In this document: positions 51,888 to 60,332 of the stretch, one piece after another
Numbering within the stretch: the first letter of the stretch is position 1
Layout of the letters: each line of letters starts with the position of its first letter
Assembly (NCBI GenBank): GCA_964473255.1
Contig: CAYYOT010000020.1
Location: 1 to 64,000, forward strand
Source of the DNA: Kuafuiihalomonas sp964473255
GTDB lineage: Bacteria > Myxococcota > Kuafuiibacteriia > Kuafuiibacteriales > Kuafuiibacteriaceae
Direction of reading: 5' to 3'
DNA: 64,000 nt
Translations under genes and position numbers: made by a program
Notes under the pieces: model-generated
Told to the model about the DNA's origin: nothing
The model's input: the letters and a program-made list of their open reading frames with translations, nothing else
The model's database searches: none

Positions 51888-53905
51888 CGTTGAGACTCCT
51901 TGGTGGGGGGGCGGCGGATCTGGCGACGACCAACCATCACGAGGGCCGTCGATAGAATGAGGGCTGCGCCCGAGAGGGGCACTCGATTGGGCGCCATGGG
52001 GGGACTCGAAGTGAAGGCATAGGCGGCCCCGACGTTGGAGAGGGCCGACGAGTCGGCGAGGCGGCTACCGACGACGACCAGGTCCCCATCCGTCGAAACC
52101 GCACTTCCAAAGAGTGCTCCGGCCGTGCCGTCGCTCGCCTCGAGCTTCTGGGATTGCGACCATCCTCCGGGACCGTCCTCGAAGACATAGGCCGACCCGG
52201 CGTTGGCTCCGGCCATCGTGTCGTCTCCCGGTGCTCCGAGCACGACGCGTTCGCGAGTGATGGCGATGCTGCTGCCCGCCTGGTCAAACTGACCACCGTC
52301 GTCTGCTTCGACCTGGGCAATCTCTGTATAGGTGCCGCCGACGTCTTCGAAGACGTAGCCCGAGCCGGCATCAAAAGCGGTCAGCGTGTCCCAACCGGGC
52401 GCCCCGACGGCGATGGTCGAGCTGTTCACGGCCAGCGAGGTGCCAAAGCGGTCGAAGGCGGTGCCGTTGCTGGCCTCGATGGTCTCGTCGAAGATCCAGC
52501 TGCAGCTGGTCGTACAATCTTCTTCCCATACGTGCACCGTACCAACGTCGCTCCCCGCCGCGGTATCCTGTTCGTTTGCGGCGATGGCGACGAACCCGGA
52601 ACCCAAGGCCACCGCGTGACCGAAACGGATGCCGACCAGGCTCGCGCTAATATTCGGAGGAACGAACGTGAGGCGTCGGCTCCAGCCACTGATTGACCGA
52701 GTGAAACTGACTGCGACCCCGGTGGCGAGCTGGCCGCCGCCAAAGACGACGGTCGAACCGAGAGGAGCGCCGACGAAGGCGTCATCCCCCAGAATCGTAA
52801 CACTGTGGCCGAACTCCTCGCCCGATGCGGCGAGAGTTCCCCGATCGAGGATGCTGCGTTCGCTCCAGGTTCCCATCGACCGCTCGAAGATGTACGCGGA
52901 GCCCGAATCGAAGACGGTACTCGTGTCGCCCTGCGGTGCGCCTACGATCAGCCGGCCACCGTCGAGATCGACGCTCGCGCCGAACTCGTCTCCGGCGTTC
53001 GAGTTGCTCGCTTCCAGCTTCTGGACCTCCGTCCATCGTGCATTCGAGCGCTCGAAGACATAGGCCGAGCCGCTATCCGGACCGGCGATCGTGTCATCCA
53101 GCGGGGCGCCAATGACGGCGGTGTCCTGGTCGAGCGCGATCGAAAGACCGAACTCGTCGTTCACGCGGCCATCGCCGGTGGTGAGCTTCTGCTCTTCGGA
53201 GAACACGGGATCGACCTCGACGGGAAAGTCGGCGTCCGTAACGTCGACGACGACGTCGAAGCCGCGAGACGATGGCCGCAGCCAAGCAGGGAGAGACCGC
53301 CCGCGAGCATCTTCGGCGTAGAGCTGCGCGACGCGCCACGAGGACCGGCTGTCATCGGTCAGACGAAGGGCCGCGCCGGAGACGGTGACAGTGCGGTGGG
53401 CGCCCAGAAGAGCGACTCCATAGGTCAGGACCGACGCCCCAGGAGGCGCCTCATCGACGACGAAGCCGAACTGCAGCCCGAGCGGCCCCCAACGCCACCA
53501 GGACCGGCCCCACGTGTGCTCCGCTCGAATCTCGTTTCCCTCGACCTGATAGGCAACGGCTTTCGCGGCATGGCCAGAAAGACCCCCGAATGCGACGGCC
53601 AGCGGCTGGCCCGGCGAGGCCTCCGATCGGCGTAGCGTGACTCGCCCCGCGGTGTCGAAGACCACAGAGCCGGCTCCGTGCGGACCTTGGGCCTCGAGAG
53701 CGCCCGACGCGGAGTCCGCGAAATCGTATCTTTCGTCCGCGAAGCGCTGAACGGCGCGGACGAACGCGGCACTCAGGCTGCGGTCTTCGAGCGGACGACT
53801 CTGCGCAACGCTGGAAATCGACAACGAGCACAGCGTCGATACGACCAGCGCGAAACGACTACGTACACTCACGTGCTTTCCCCGTCCCCATGACATGGCA
53901 CTCAA
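51884..53905 (-). CDS. FG-GAP repeat exported protein with C-terminal membrane tail
   Basis: This 673-residue exported protein has a signal peptide (about 10-35) and an N-terminal domain of unknown kind. At least seven FG-GAP/VCBS-like repeats follow (about 220-630), each of the form FG-x-S-V-x2-D-x3-VVGAP-x-D, e.g. DEFGLSIALDQDTAVIGAP and DEFGASVDLDGGRLIVGAP. Such repeats form an integrin-like propeller. The tail has a hydrophobic helix followed by basic residues (SGAALILSTALVMVGRRQIRR), a sorting-type C-terminus. It starts the toxin cassette and may be a surface adhesin. Confidence 0.85.
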   Translation of the reverse strand: MSAMSWGRGKHVSVRSRFALVVSTLCSLSISSVAQSRPLEDRSLSAAFVRAVQRFADERYDFADSASGALEAQGPHGAGSVVFDTAGRVTLRRSEASPGQPLAVAFGGLSGHAAKAVAYQVEGNEIRAEHTWGRSWWRWGPLGLQFGFVVDEAPPGASVLTYGVALLGAHRTVTVSGAALRLTDDSRSSWRVAQLYAEDARGRSLPAWLRPSSRGFDVVVDVTDADFPVEVDPVFSEEQKLTTGDGRVNDEFGLSIALDQDTAVIGAPLDDTIAGPDSGSAYVFERSNARWTEVQKLEASNSNAGDEFGASVDLDGGRLIVGAPQGDTSTVFDSGSAYIFERSMGTWSERSILDRGTLAASGEEFGHSVTILGDDAFVGAPLGSTVVFGGGQLATGVAVSFTRSISGWSRRLTFVPPNISASLVGIRFGHAVALGSGFVAIAANEQDTAAGSDVGTVHVWEEDCTTSCSWIFDETIEASNGTAFDRFGTSLAVNSSTIAVGAPGWDTLTAFDAGSGYVFEDVGGTYTEIAQVEADDGGQFDQAGSSIAITRERVVLGAPGDDTMAGANAGSAYVFEDGPGGWSQSQKLEASDGTAGALFGSAVSTDGDLVVVGSRLADSSALSNVGAAYAFTSSPPMAPNRVPLSGAALILSTALVMVGRRQIRRPPTKESQR

Positions 53906-54283
53906 TTACGGCTGCCGGCCCGACTACAATTGGGGAAAGTAAGCTACTCGGACGTACTAACGGATCTTTGACGCTCCGTAACGCTTGGCGATCGTGACGC
54001 TTCGGAGTGAGTACCAACTCGATTCTCGCCATGCGGCGTCACACTTGTGACGAAACCACGTTGCGTCGATGCTCCGATGAGCCCTTGAAATCGAATCCAA
54101 AAAAGGAGGAGTCGGACTGCGATTCGCGGCTCCAAAGCGACGAGCGGGTGTCGGCCGCATGGTTCCGCGAGACGAGTAGGGGCCGCTACCTCAAGCAGTC
54201 GCCCGATCTGTTCGAGCAGCTCGGGTACCGACCGTGGGTTGCGCATTCCTTCCCGCTGAAGGCACGCTGGACCGGCGTCTGGC
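53906..54283. other. Gene-free stretch upstream of the FG-GAP and frameshifted genes
   Basis: About 380 bp between divergent genes contain no convincing coding region. The open frame that extends through it on the plus strand lacks codon character and is interrupted by the true start of the next gene. Promoters for both neighbours are expected here. No clear -35/-10 or repeat was found. Confidence 0.55.
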
Positions 54284-55101
54284 ATGAAGACTCTGCATCG
54301 TTGGTCCCTCGTGTTTGCCGCGGCCTTGCTCCCGCGGGTCAGCCAAGCGGGCGAAGCCGTGGAGCTCGCCGGCGCAGCGCGAGCGTCCGAGCCCAATCGG
54401 GTCGTGTACGGGCCGACCGCAATCATGCGGCCCAAAAAGACCAGGTGTCCTGGGGGGCCTACAATCTCGGCGTGCAGACGATCGACGGAGCCGTAACCAA
54501 GAACATCGAAGTCGGGTTCATGACCGTGATTCCCGTCGGCGGCTACGCGGCCCTGCCGCGTCTTCGCATCGGGGGGAGGATCACCGATGTCGTGCACTTG
54601 GGCCTCTTCGGCACGGGCGGCGCCGTCGGCACATATATCGAGTCCGGCGTGGGCGTCGGATTTGGGGGCGGGGGTCCCCTCGCGACCTTCGGAACCGAGA
54701 AGCTTTTCGTGAATGCCTCCGCGCCGTTTTTTGGTGGAGCGACCTATGGCGAGACTGAGACGACTAGCTTTTGGCTGGGCCTCCCCAGCGTCGGCTTCAG
54801 CGCTCGGGTTTCGCGCGCCATACGCCTGAACATCGAGCTGTACAAGCCGCTGAGCTCCGAGTTCGAAGACGACAACGCAAAGATATGGGCCGTCCTCTAC
54901 GGCATCCGGATCTTCGGCGACGAGCTCTATGGTGACGTCAGCTTTGTGGTGCCGATCTACCCGGGCGTCGGCGAAGTCCTGCGGTATGCTCCTCTCGGGA
55001 TTCCGCTCTTGGTGTTCGGGTATCGATGGGGCGGGACCGATACGCATGCCGTCGCTGCAGGAAATTCCCAGCACCTCACCGGCCTGGCGCGACTGCCTTG
55101 A
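54284..55101 (+). pseudogene. Exported beta-rich protein interrupted by a one-base frameshift
   Basis: The N-terminal frame from ATG 54284 gives a clean signal peptide (MKTLHRWSLVFAAALLPRVSQA) and about 30 mature residues up to TAIMRPKK. The frame then shifts at an A-run (54434-54438), and the second frame continues DQVSWGAYNLGVQTIDG to the stop at 55101. One extra A would join them as PKKDQVSW. The C-terminal part is glycine-rich and beta-rich (GGRITDVVHLGLFGTGGAVG core), resembling an outer-membrane or surface barrel-like protein. Options are a sequencing error, a genuine mutation or programmed slippage. Confidence 0.75.
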
Positions 55102-55127
55102 CCTATCCCCTGGAAGGAAGCGCGACC

Positions 55128-55904
55128 TCAGGAGCGGGTCAGTGCGTCGACGTCCTCGAGGCACTCCGAGCCGAAGACGACGGTTGACCCGGATGCAATG
55201 AACGTCTGCACGAACGGGATGAGGTCACGAACCCCCTCGTTGGCCCAATACATGACGCAATCACGATTGGTGCAGTGTGCCCCGTTTTCCGCATCGTGGT
55301 GATCGGAGGTGAGGGGCACGCCGTTGTTCACGAGCCCCACCGCGTGGCCGAACTCGTGAACCAGCGTGGTTTGCTCGGCGAACCGCTCGAGGACGCCGCT
55401 CCCGCCGGGAAGGCTGATGGACTCGATGACGGGCTTGAACATCGCGACCACGCCGGTATCCCCGATGGATACGCCGATGACGTTCTCGTTGATGCTGCCA
55501 CCATCACGAAAGAAGCCGTCGAGCCAAGCGAAGTAGAAAGTCGCGGTCGACCCGGAACTCAGCTGGTCTCGATGCGCATCCGCAATGTCGAGGATGTCGT
55601 CGACCGAAAACGAAGCACCGCCGATGTCGGTGAGCTCCTCCATTTCCTCCAGGCGGTTCGGATATTCGATCGTCTTGGCCGCGCCGAAGAGGCGCGCGGC
55701 GTTGTCTCCGAAGATGCTCCAGAGGTCACCGAGTTGACCGGCCTCACCCGTGTATGGCTCGGCACCCGTCGCGTAGTCGACCTCGATGAAGACCGAGTCG
55801 ATTCCGTCGGTGAACCAGGGCGTCGGATCCGTCGCCTCATCCGAACATCCGGTCACCGCAATCGCTGTCACGCCCTTCAGAAGAATCAAAGACTTCAGGT
55901 TCAC
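55128..55904 (-). CDS. Metzincin-like zinc metalloprotease lipoprotein
   Basis: This 258-residue predicted lipoprotein has a lipobox (IAVTGC, Cys20). The catalytic motif is TTLVHEFGHAVGLVNNG, i.e. HExxHxxGLxNxG, followed by SDHHD with the third histidine about 10 residues later. VMYW near the C-terminus fits the Met-turn. This arrangement is that of metzincins such as pappalysin or leptolysin relatives. Prey- or matrix-degrading activity is plausible. No immunity or secretion partner was found. Confidence 0.8.
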   Translation of the reverse strand: MNLKSLILLKGVTAIAVTGCSDEATDPTPWFTDGIDSVFIEVDYATGAEPYTGEAGQLGDLWSIFGDNAARLFGAAKTIEYPNRLEEMEELTDIGGASFSVDDILDIADAHRDQLSSGSTATFYFAWLDGFFRDGGSINENVIGVSIGDTGVVAMFKPVIESISLPGGSGVLERFAEQTTLVHEFGHAVGLVNNGVPLTSDHHDAENGAHCTNRDCVMYWANEGVRDLIPFVQTFIASGSTVVFGSECLEDVDALTRS

Positions 55905-55952
55905 GAAGACAGTTTAGCCTCCGACCAGCCGGCGAAGATACACGATTTTTCA

Positions 55953-56852
55953 TCACGCTCGCCCCGGCGTCGCTGCCCGGCGCGATAGGCTGACCGCCAC
56001 CGCGTGGGGTGCGGTCAGGATGCTCGTGACGACCAGACCGATTGCCGCTGCTCGCTCGATGGTCAGGGCGCCGTTCGCGAAGGACCAGCTCAGCCCGACC
56101 AGGCCTAGCAGTCCGAGAACGGCCGCCGATGCGAAGGGGCCCGCCTCTTGAAGAAGGTGTAGCCACGTCTCATCTCGGCGAGCAAAGCGGTCCTTCATCT
56201 CCCGAAGGTGAGCAACGGCATGCCACAGCGTGAAATAGAGCGTGAAGGAGAGAAGTGGATGCAAGATGACGAATGACGCGATCAGCACCGTAGACTCTAC
56301 GAGCGGAGGTAGGGTGCGCTTGGCGGTGGGGCCATGGGCGACCGCCAAAGCGATCAGATTCTGGACCACGAGCGCCGTCGCCATCGGTCCGCTCCAGCCA
56401 TCCGGGACGCTGAGAACGCGCCCCGTCATCGCTTCCAGGACCGGCTGGGCCAACGTCTCGTGACACACCAGCGGGAGACCGACCACCAAGAGCCCATTGG
56501 AGACACGTAAGAAATCGCGGCCCCTCATGGGTTCCGGCGCGTGCGTCGTCCCGAAGTGCATCACAGACGCCAGCAGGAACAAGGTGAGGGCACCGGCGGG
56601 TACGAGCGCCCACACGGCCGCGAACAGTCCGGCGAAGGCGAGATATCCGATGAAGAAGGTGGAACGCGACGCGTTCGGAAGCGAACGCCGCCACATCCAG
56701 TCGTCGAGCGCCCCGTGCGGGAGGCCGAGACTCAGGAACAGCAGTGCAGCGAGAAGTTGATGGAACACGGTGAAGCCTGGCGCGAACCCGACCTCGACGC
56801 TCACCAGTGCGAGGACGAGCCCGGCCCGAGCCACTGCGAATCGTTGGGTCAA
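55953..56852 (-). CDS. blh: Beta-carotene 15,15'-dioxygenase, Brp/Blh family
   Basis: This 299-residue membrane enzyme cleaves beta-carotene into two retinal molecules, supplying the rhodopsin chromophore. It has about eight helices and the conserved iron-binding histidines in LGLPHGALDDW, FGTTHAP, CHETL and LWHAVAHLREM. The start is best placed at TTG 56852, which overlaps the crtY stop (TTGA) and has GAGG 6 nt upstream. An ATG at 56969 would lie deep inside crtY. Confidence 0.9.
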   Translation of the reverse strand: MTQRFAVARAGLVLALVSVEVGFAPGFTVFHQLLAALLFLSLGLPHGALDDWMWRRSLPNASRSTFFIGYLAFAGLFAAVWALVPAGALTLFLLASVMHFGTTHAPEPMRGRDFLRVSNGLLVVGLPLVCHETLAQPVLEAMTGRVLSVPDGWSGPMATALVVQNLIALAVAHGPTAKRTLPPLVESTVLIASFVILHPLLSFTLYFTLWHAVAHLREMKDRFARRDETWLHLLQEAGPFASAAVLGLLGLVGLSWSFANGALTIERAAAIGLVVTSILTAPHAVAVSLSRRAATPGRA

Positions 56853-58015
56853 CCCATACCTCGAAGTCGTAGCGTCGCTGCTCGCGGGGGAAGACGGCGA
56901 GGTGAGCTCAGTAGCGTGTTCAAGAAAGGGGCGGCTGGCAGAGATGCGATGAGAGGAAGCTCGCCCCAAAGAGACGTCGACTCGGAGAGGAAGTCGAAGA
57001 CCCGGTCGAAGCCGCCGAATCGAAAGAGCCTATAGAAGAGATCCGGGCCGAGCTGCGGTCTTTCCCGCAAGACCTGAAGAAACAGCCGGTCGTAGAACCG
57101 AAACCGCATCGACGATTGCGGTAAGACTGTCGGCTCACCGTTCCGCAGGAGCGCATCCGCCAGATGCTCGACCTGGTTCAGCGTTCGCAAGAAGGTGTAG
57201 CCAGTGCTCGGCTTCGTCATGCCGGCGGCTCGACCGAGATTGAACACCCGCCGGCCGGAGCGGGCCGAAACCGGACGCGCATCCATCGGTAGAAGCCCGT
57301 ACTCCCGACGTACTCGCCTCCAACTCCCGGACACGTGACGGTCGAGATAGCGCCGGACAGCGGCGTCGTAGTAGCTGCGAAGGCCCGGTCGTCCCGAAAT
57401 CTCCGTGTACTCGACGAGGGCCCGCCGGCTCGTCAGGGGAAGAACATAGTAGAAGCCGACGGCTTGCGGTCGCGCAGGCACGAAGTCCATCAAGGTTGGC
57501 GTTTGCGAGTCGAACGCGTCGGCGTCGGTCTCGACCTCCCATCCGCCGAAGTGCTGGTACAGCGGCGCCGCGGTGGGACGCCCACGATGACTCTGGAAGA
57601 CCCAGGGCGCGCGAAGGTGCCCGTTGGGCAGAGCCACCGTCGCGAGCTCGGTACCATCCTGCACGCTCAGGGCTGGGGCCTTGACCCAGGTGATGTTGCG
57701 GCAGGCCTGCAAGCGTTCGATGACTCCTGACGTGAACGTCGAGGCACGAACCAGGTGGTACGGATTTCGTCGAAGCTGACCCTCCGCGGTTCGGGAGCCG
57801 TCGGTCACGCGCATGCGCGTCCAAGTTCGCTCCACGTAAGGCTCTACCCACTGCGGCGCCTGTCCCCAGAAGCACCAGGTCTTGCTCGGCTCGCGGTCGA
57901 ACTCGGGGTCGACGATCGCGAGCGATAGATCCGGTACCTTCTGGGTCAGGCGATGGGCGAGGGCGAGCCCCGAAAGACCCGCCCCCGTGATGACGACGTC
58001 GAAAGTCTTCGCCAT
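56849..58015 (-). CDS. crtY: Lycopene beta-cyclase, CrtY type
   Basis: This 388-residue FAD/NAD-dependent cyclase converts lycopene to beta-carotene. Marks are the Rossmann motif GAGLSGLALAHRL, FDREPSKTWCFW, QHFGGWEVE, LMDFVP and RAAGMTKPSTGYTF. I place the start at ATG 58015 (AKTFDVVITGAG). The longer frame up to 58081 overlaps the small upstream gene and has no domain content. The lycopene-producing genes crtE/B/I are not in the window. Confidence 0.93.
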   Translation of the reverse strand: MAKTFDVVITGAGLSGLALAHRLTQKVPDLSLAIVDPEFDREPSKTWCFWGQAPQWVEPYVERTWTRMRVTDGSRTAEGQLRRNPYHLVRASTFTSGVIERLQACRNITWVKAPALSVQDGTELATVALPNGHLRAPWVFQSHRGRPTAAPLYQHFGGWEVETDADAFDSQTPTLMDFVPARPQAVGFYYVLPLTSRRALVEYTEISGRPGLRSYYDAAVRRYLDRHVSGSWRRVRREYGLLPMDARPVSARSGRRVFNLGRAAGMTKPSTGYTFLRTLNQVEHLADALLRNGEPTVLPQSSMRFRFYDRLFLQVLRERPQLGPDLFYRLFRFGGFDRVFDFLSESTSLWGELPLIASLPAAPFLNTLLSSPRRLPPRAATLRLRGMG

Positions 58016-58025
58016 GGCTCGAGTC

Positions 58026-58244
58026 TCACTCCTCACCGCCGGCGCTCCGGGTGAGCATGCCGACGACGAGAAGTACGGCACCCGTCGCGGCGAAGGACTC
58101 GGCCTCCGCCATCGCCAGGTCGAACGCTAGAAGGCGCGACGCCGCCCCAATGACGAGTCCGAGTACGCCCAGACCGGCGAGTACGGTGCCGGTGGAACGG
58201 AACTGTCCTCGGACATCGTCCGGGTTTCGGCCGTTGCGCGCCAT
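58026..58244 (-). CDS. Small two-helix membrane protein in the rhodopsin operon
   Basis: This 72-residue protein has a basic N-terminus (ARNGRNPDDVRGQF), a first helix VLAGLGVLGLVIGAAS, a short loop rich in Ala/Glu (LAFDLAMAEAESF) and a second helix TGAVLLVVGMLTR. It starts 6 bp after the rhodopsin stop and ends 10 bp before crtY, so it is part of the same transcript. No homologue family comes to mind. It could assist rhodopsin folding, retinal delivery or antenna binding, but none of these is shown by sequence. Confidence 0.65.
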   Translation of the reverse strand: MARNGRNPDDVRGQFRSTGTVLAGLGVLGLVIGAASRLLAFDLAMAEAESFAATGAVLLVVGMLTRSAGGEE

Positions 58245-58250
58245 CGTGGT

Positions 58251-59051
58251 TCACGCCTGGACCGAGCTGGGCTGGACCAGAGGAGCGCCGCTTTCCGTAA
58301 CGCCCTCATTTTCCATTTTCGATCGTGCGATCTGGTAGATGAGCACTCCGTACCCGCACTTCGCCAAGATGTCGGCGATGCTGTAGCCGACCTGAAGCGC
58401 GACCTCGGTGGCCGCTCCAGGGCTCACGATGCCGTAGATGGGCAGAAGATAGGCGATGGGATAAAAGCCCCAGGTCGCCAACAGCAGGAGCTGCGTATTG
58501 CGGAGGAGCCCGCGAGTCCGAGCCGAGTTGTTCTGTGCGGCCTTCGCCAGCTGTGTCCACAGGACGTAGACGATGTAGATGAACGGAACCGTCGAGAGCA
58601 GGCCCCAGACGTTTCGGGTGGTCATGTCGTCGGCGATTTCCCCGGGGTAGCCGAGGGCGATCATCGCCGTCGACGCGAGAACCAGCTTCGTCATCAGACT
58701 ATTGCGGAGGCGCGACTCGAGAGCCAGCACGGCGACGAGTTCCGCGACCAAGAGCGGCACCGTGAGGAGCCAGTCGACGTACCGATAGGCGTCGTTGAAT
58801 GGCTTCCCGGAACTGACGTACGTCCCGGCGGCCGACAGCTCGTAGGCTGCTTCCCAGCTGTTGAAGATGCGGAGGTAATGATAGCCGGCGATGCCGACGA
58901 CCAGCGCCGACATGATCAGCGCCGGGCGGTACTTCGGCGCCAGCTGGTTCCTCGCCATGACGAAGAACGCGAACGAGCCCAGCATCGCGGCGATGCTGAG
59001 AGAGAGCATGTTGTAAACGAGTTGGTATTGACCACTTGATAGCTCAGGCAT
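58251..59051 (-). CDS. Xanthorhodopsin-type light-driven proton pump
   Basis: This 266-residue seven-helix rhodopsin binds retinal at Lys231 (DILAK) and has the proton-pump motif Asp93, Thr97, Glu104 (DWLLTVPLLVAE), the DTE of outward pumps. His58 (GYHYLR) matches the proteorhodopsin His75 that pairs with the counter-ion. Leu101 at the tuning position predicts green absorption. Gly150 (VWGLLST) replaces the Trp of bacteriorhodopsin, the opening that lets a carotenoid antenna touch retinal in xanthorhodopsin. A good AAAGGA site precedes ATG 59051. It heads the operon with the small protein, crtY and blh. Confidence 0.95.
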   Translation of the reverse strand: MPELSSGQYQLVYNMLSLSIAAMLGSFAFFVMARNQLAPKYRPALIMSALVVGIAGYHYLRIFNSWEAAYELSAAGTYVSSGKPFNDAYRYVDWLLTVPLLVAELVAVLALESRLRNSLMTKLVLASTAMIALGYPGEIADDMTTRNVWGLLSTVPFIYIVYVLWTQLAKAAQNNSARTRGLLRNTQLLLLATWGFYPIAYLLPIYGIVSPGAATEVALQVGYSIADILAKCGYGVLIYQIARSKMENEGVTESGAPLVQPSSVQA

Positions 59052-59075
59052 TTCCCTATCCTTTCGTGCCTTTCT

Positions 59076-59195
59076 GAACAGGCATTGAGCAGGTTCCTGC
59101 CTCCAACTTGAGTCTTGGGCAAATAAAATCAGTTCAAAATATACTCATCTCCACTTTTGCTGCTTGCTCTGGATTTTTAGAACAATTTTTGAACA
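59076..59195. promoter_or_regulatory. AT-rich divergent promoter with repeated GAACA motifs
   Basis: The gap between the rhodopsin and MerR-regulator genes is far richer in A/T than its surroundings. It holds GAACA at 59076-59080, GTTCAAAAT (inverted) at 59132-59140, and a tandem ATTTTTAGAACA (59173-59184) and ATTTTTGAACA (59185-59195). The last copy overlaps the ATG of the regulator. Repeated, oriented copies suggest binding by the adjacent MerR-type protein. Confidence 0.5.
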
Positions 59196-60178
59196 TGGTC
59201 GCCACCATGGCGGAAGACCCTCTCGAACCACGACCTCGCGACGAGCCGGTCTACCGCATCGGGGCCGTTGCCCAGCTGACAGGCTTACCCGCGAACACGA
59301 TCCGCACGTGGGAACGTCGACATCAGGCGGTCCAGCCCCATCGCTCTCCTGGAGGTGGGCGGCTCTACGCCGACGAGGATGTCGAGCGGCTTCAGCTTCT
59401 CAAGGCTCTCGTGTCGCGGGGTGACGCCATCTCCTCGGTTGCTGGGCTTTCGACGTCGGTCTTGCAGGACCGTATTCGTCGGATACCGGTCTCTACACGT
59501 GTCCGGAAGCCTCCTTCGCTGCGGGTTGGCCTGCTCCACGGAAGTCTGAGTTCGGCGTTCGAGCTTCATGCACCCGAGTTCGGTGCGTGGGACGTGGGTA
59601 TCGACGAACACGAGCTCGCGCCCTTCCTGAAGGCTGCGTCCGCCGCTTCATCGATCGACGTCATGATCGTGGAGCTTTCTTTGCTGGGGCCGGAGCCCGA
59701 GGCCAATCTAGAACGATGCATCGAAGCTACGGGGGCGGACGTCGTCGTAGTCCTGTATCACTTCGCTTCGAGCACGCTCCTCGAAGATCTCGCCGATGCA
59801 GGGGCGCGCCTCGTCCGAGCGCCGGTTCAGCTCGCGGCTCTCAAGCGTCTGGTCCTCGAGCAGGTCGAAAGCGGTGCTCCAGCCCGACGCGGGGCGTCGT
59901 GGGATGAGCCGCCCGAGCCCCGGCCGCCGGCCTACGACGAGCGCCAGCTATTCCGCCTCCGGTCCATCACGTCGACCGTCGACTGCGAGTGTCCCACGCA
60001 CCTCGCTCAGCTCATCGAGCAGCTGGTCGCCTTCGAGCAGTATAGCGCCAACTGCGAGCACCGAAGCCCTCAGGATGAAGTCCTTCATCGTACGCTGCGT
60101 CGCGGCACCGGCCAGGCCCGCATGCAGATGGAAGACCTTCTCGAGCGCGTGCTGGAAGCCGAAGAAATCATCCTCTGA
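59195..60178 (+). CDS. MerR-type transcriptional regulator, CarA/LitR-like, no B12 motif
   Basis: This 327-residue regulator has an N-terminal MerR helix-turn-helix (YRIGAVAQLTGLPANTIRTWERRH, core LPANTIRTWERRH, followed by GGRLYADEDVERL). Next is a Rossmann-like domain (about 115-240) in the place occupied by the cobalamin domain of CarH, but without DxHxxG or the W-x9-E-H cap motif. A C-terminal helical domain of about 85 residues completes it. ATG 59195 or 59207 is the start. An earlier frame opening lies in the promoter. It probably controls the divergent rhodopsin operon. Confidence 0.8.
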   Translation: MVATMAEDPLEPRPRDEPVYRIGAVAQLTGLPANTIRTWERRHQAVQPHRSPGGGRLYADEDVERLQLLKALVSRGDAISSVAGLSTSVLQDRIRRIPVSTRVRKPPSLRVGLLHGSLSSAFELHAPEFGAWDVGIDEHELAPFLKAASAASSIDVMIVELSLLGPEPEANLERCIEATGADVVVVLYHFASSTLLEDLADAGARLVRAPVQLAALKRLVLEQVESGAPARRGASWDEPPEPRPPAYDERQLFRLRSITSTVDCECPTHLAQLIEQLVAFEQYSANCEHRSPQDEVLHRTLRRGTGQARMQMEDLLERVLEAEEIIL

Positions 60179-60332
60179 AGCGGTGCGGAAACAACGCCCG
60201 GCGCCGCGCCGCGAACGTTCGCTGGACTCGAACGCATTTACGACAATCATGCGCGCAAAACGGCGGCGATACTGAGTGGATGGCTGTATTTTCTCGATCT
60301 CGAGGGGCTAGAGTCTCGGGTGGAGGTTGTTC

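Noticed and set aside
54007..54283. Upstream extension of the frameshifted exported protein
   Set aside because: The added residues show no domain or signal peptide, while the frame from 54284 has a clean signal peptide. The extension is chance open frame.
56852..56969. ATG 56969 as the start of blh
   Set aside because: It would overlap crtY by 121 bp and adds low-complexity residues. The TTG at 56852 has a ribosome site and the usual start/stop overlap.
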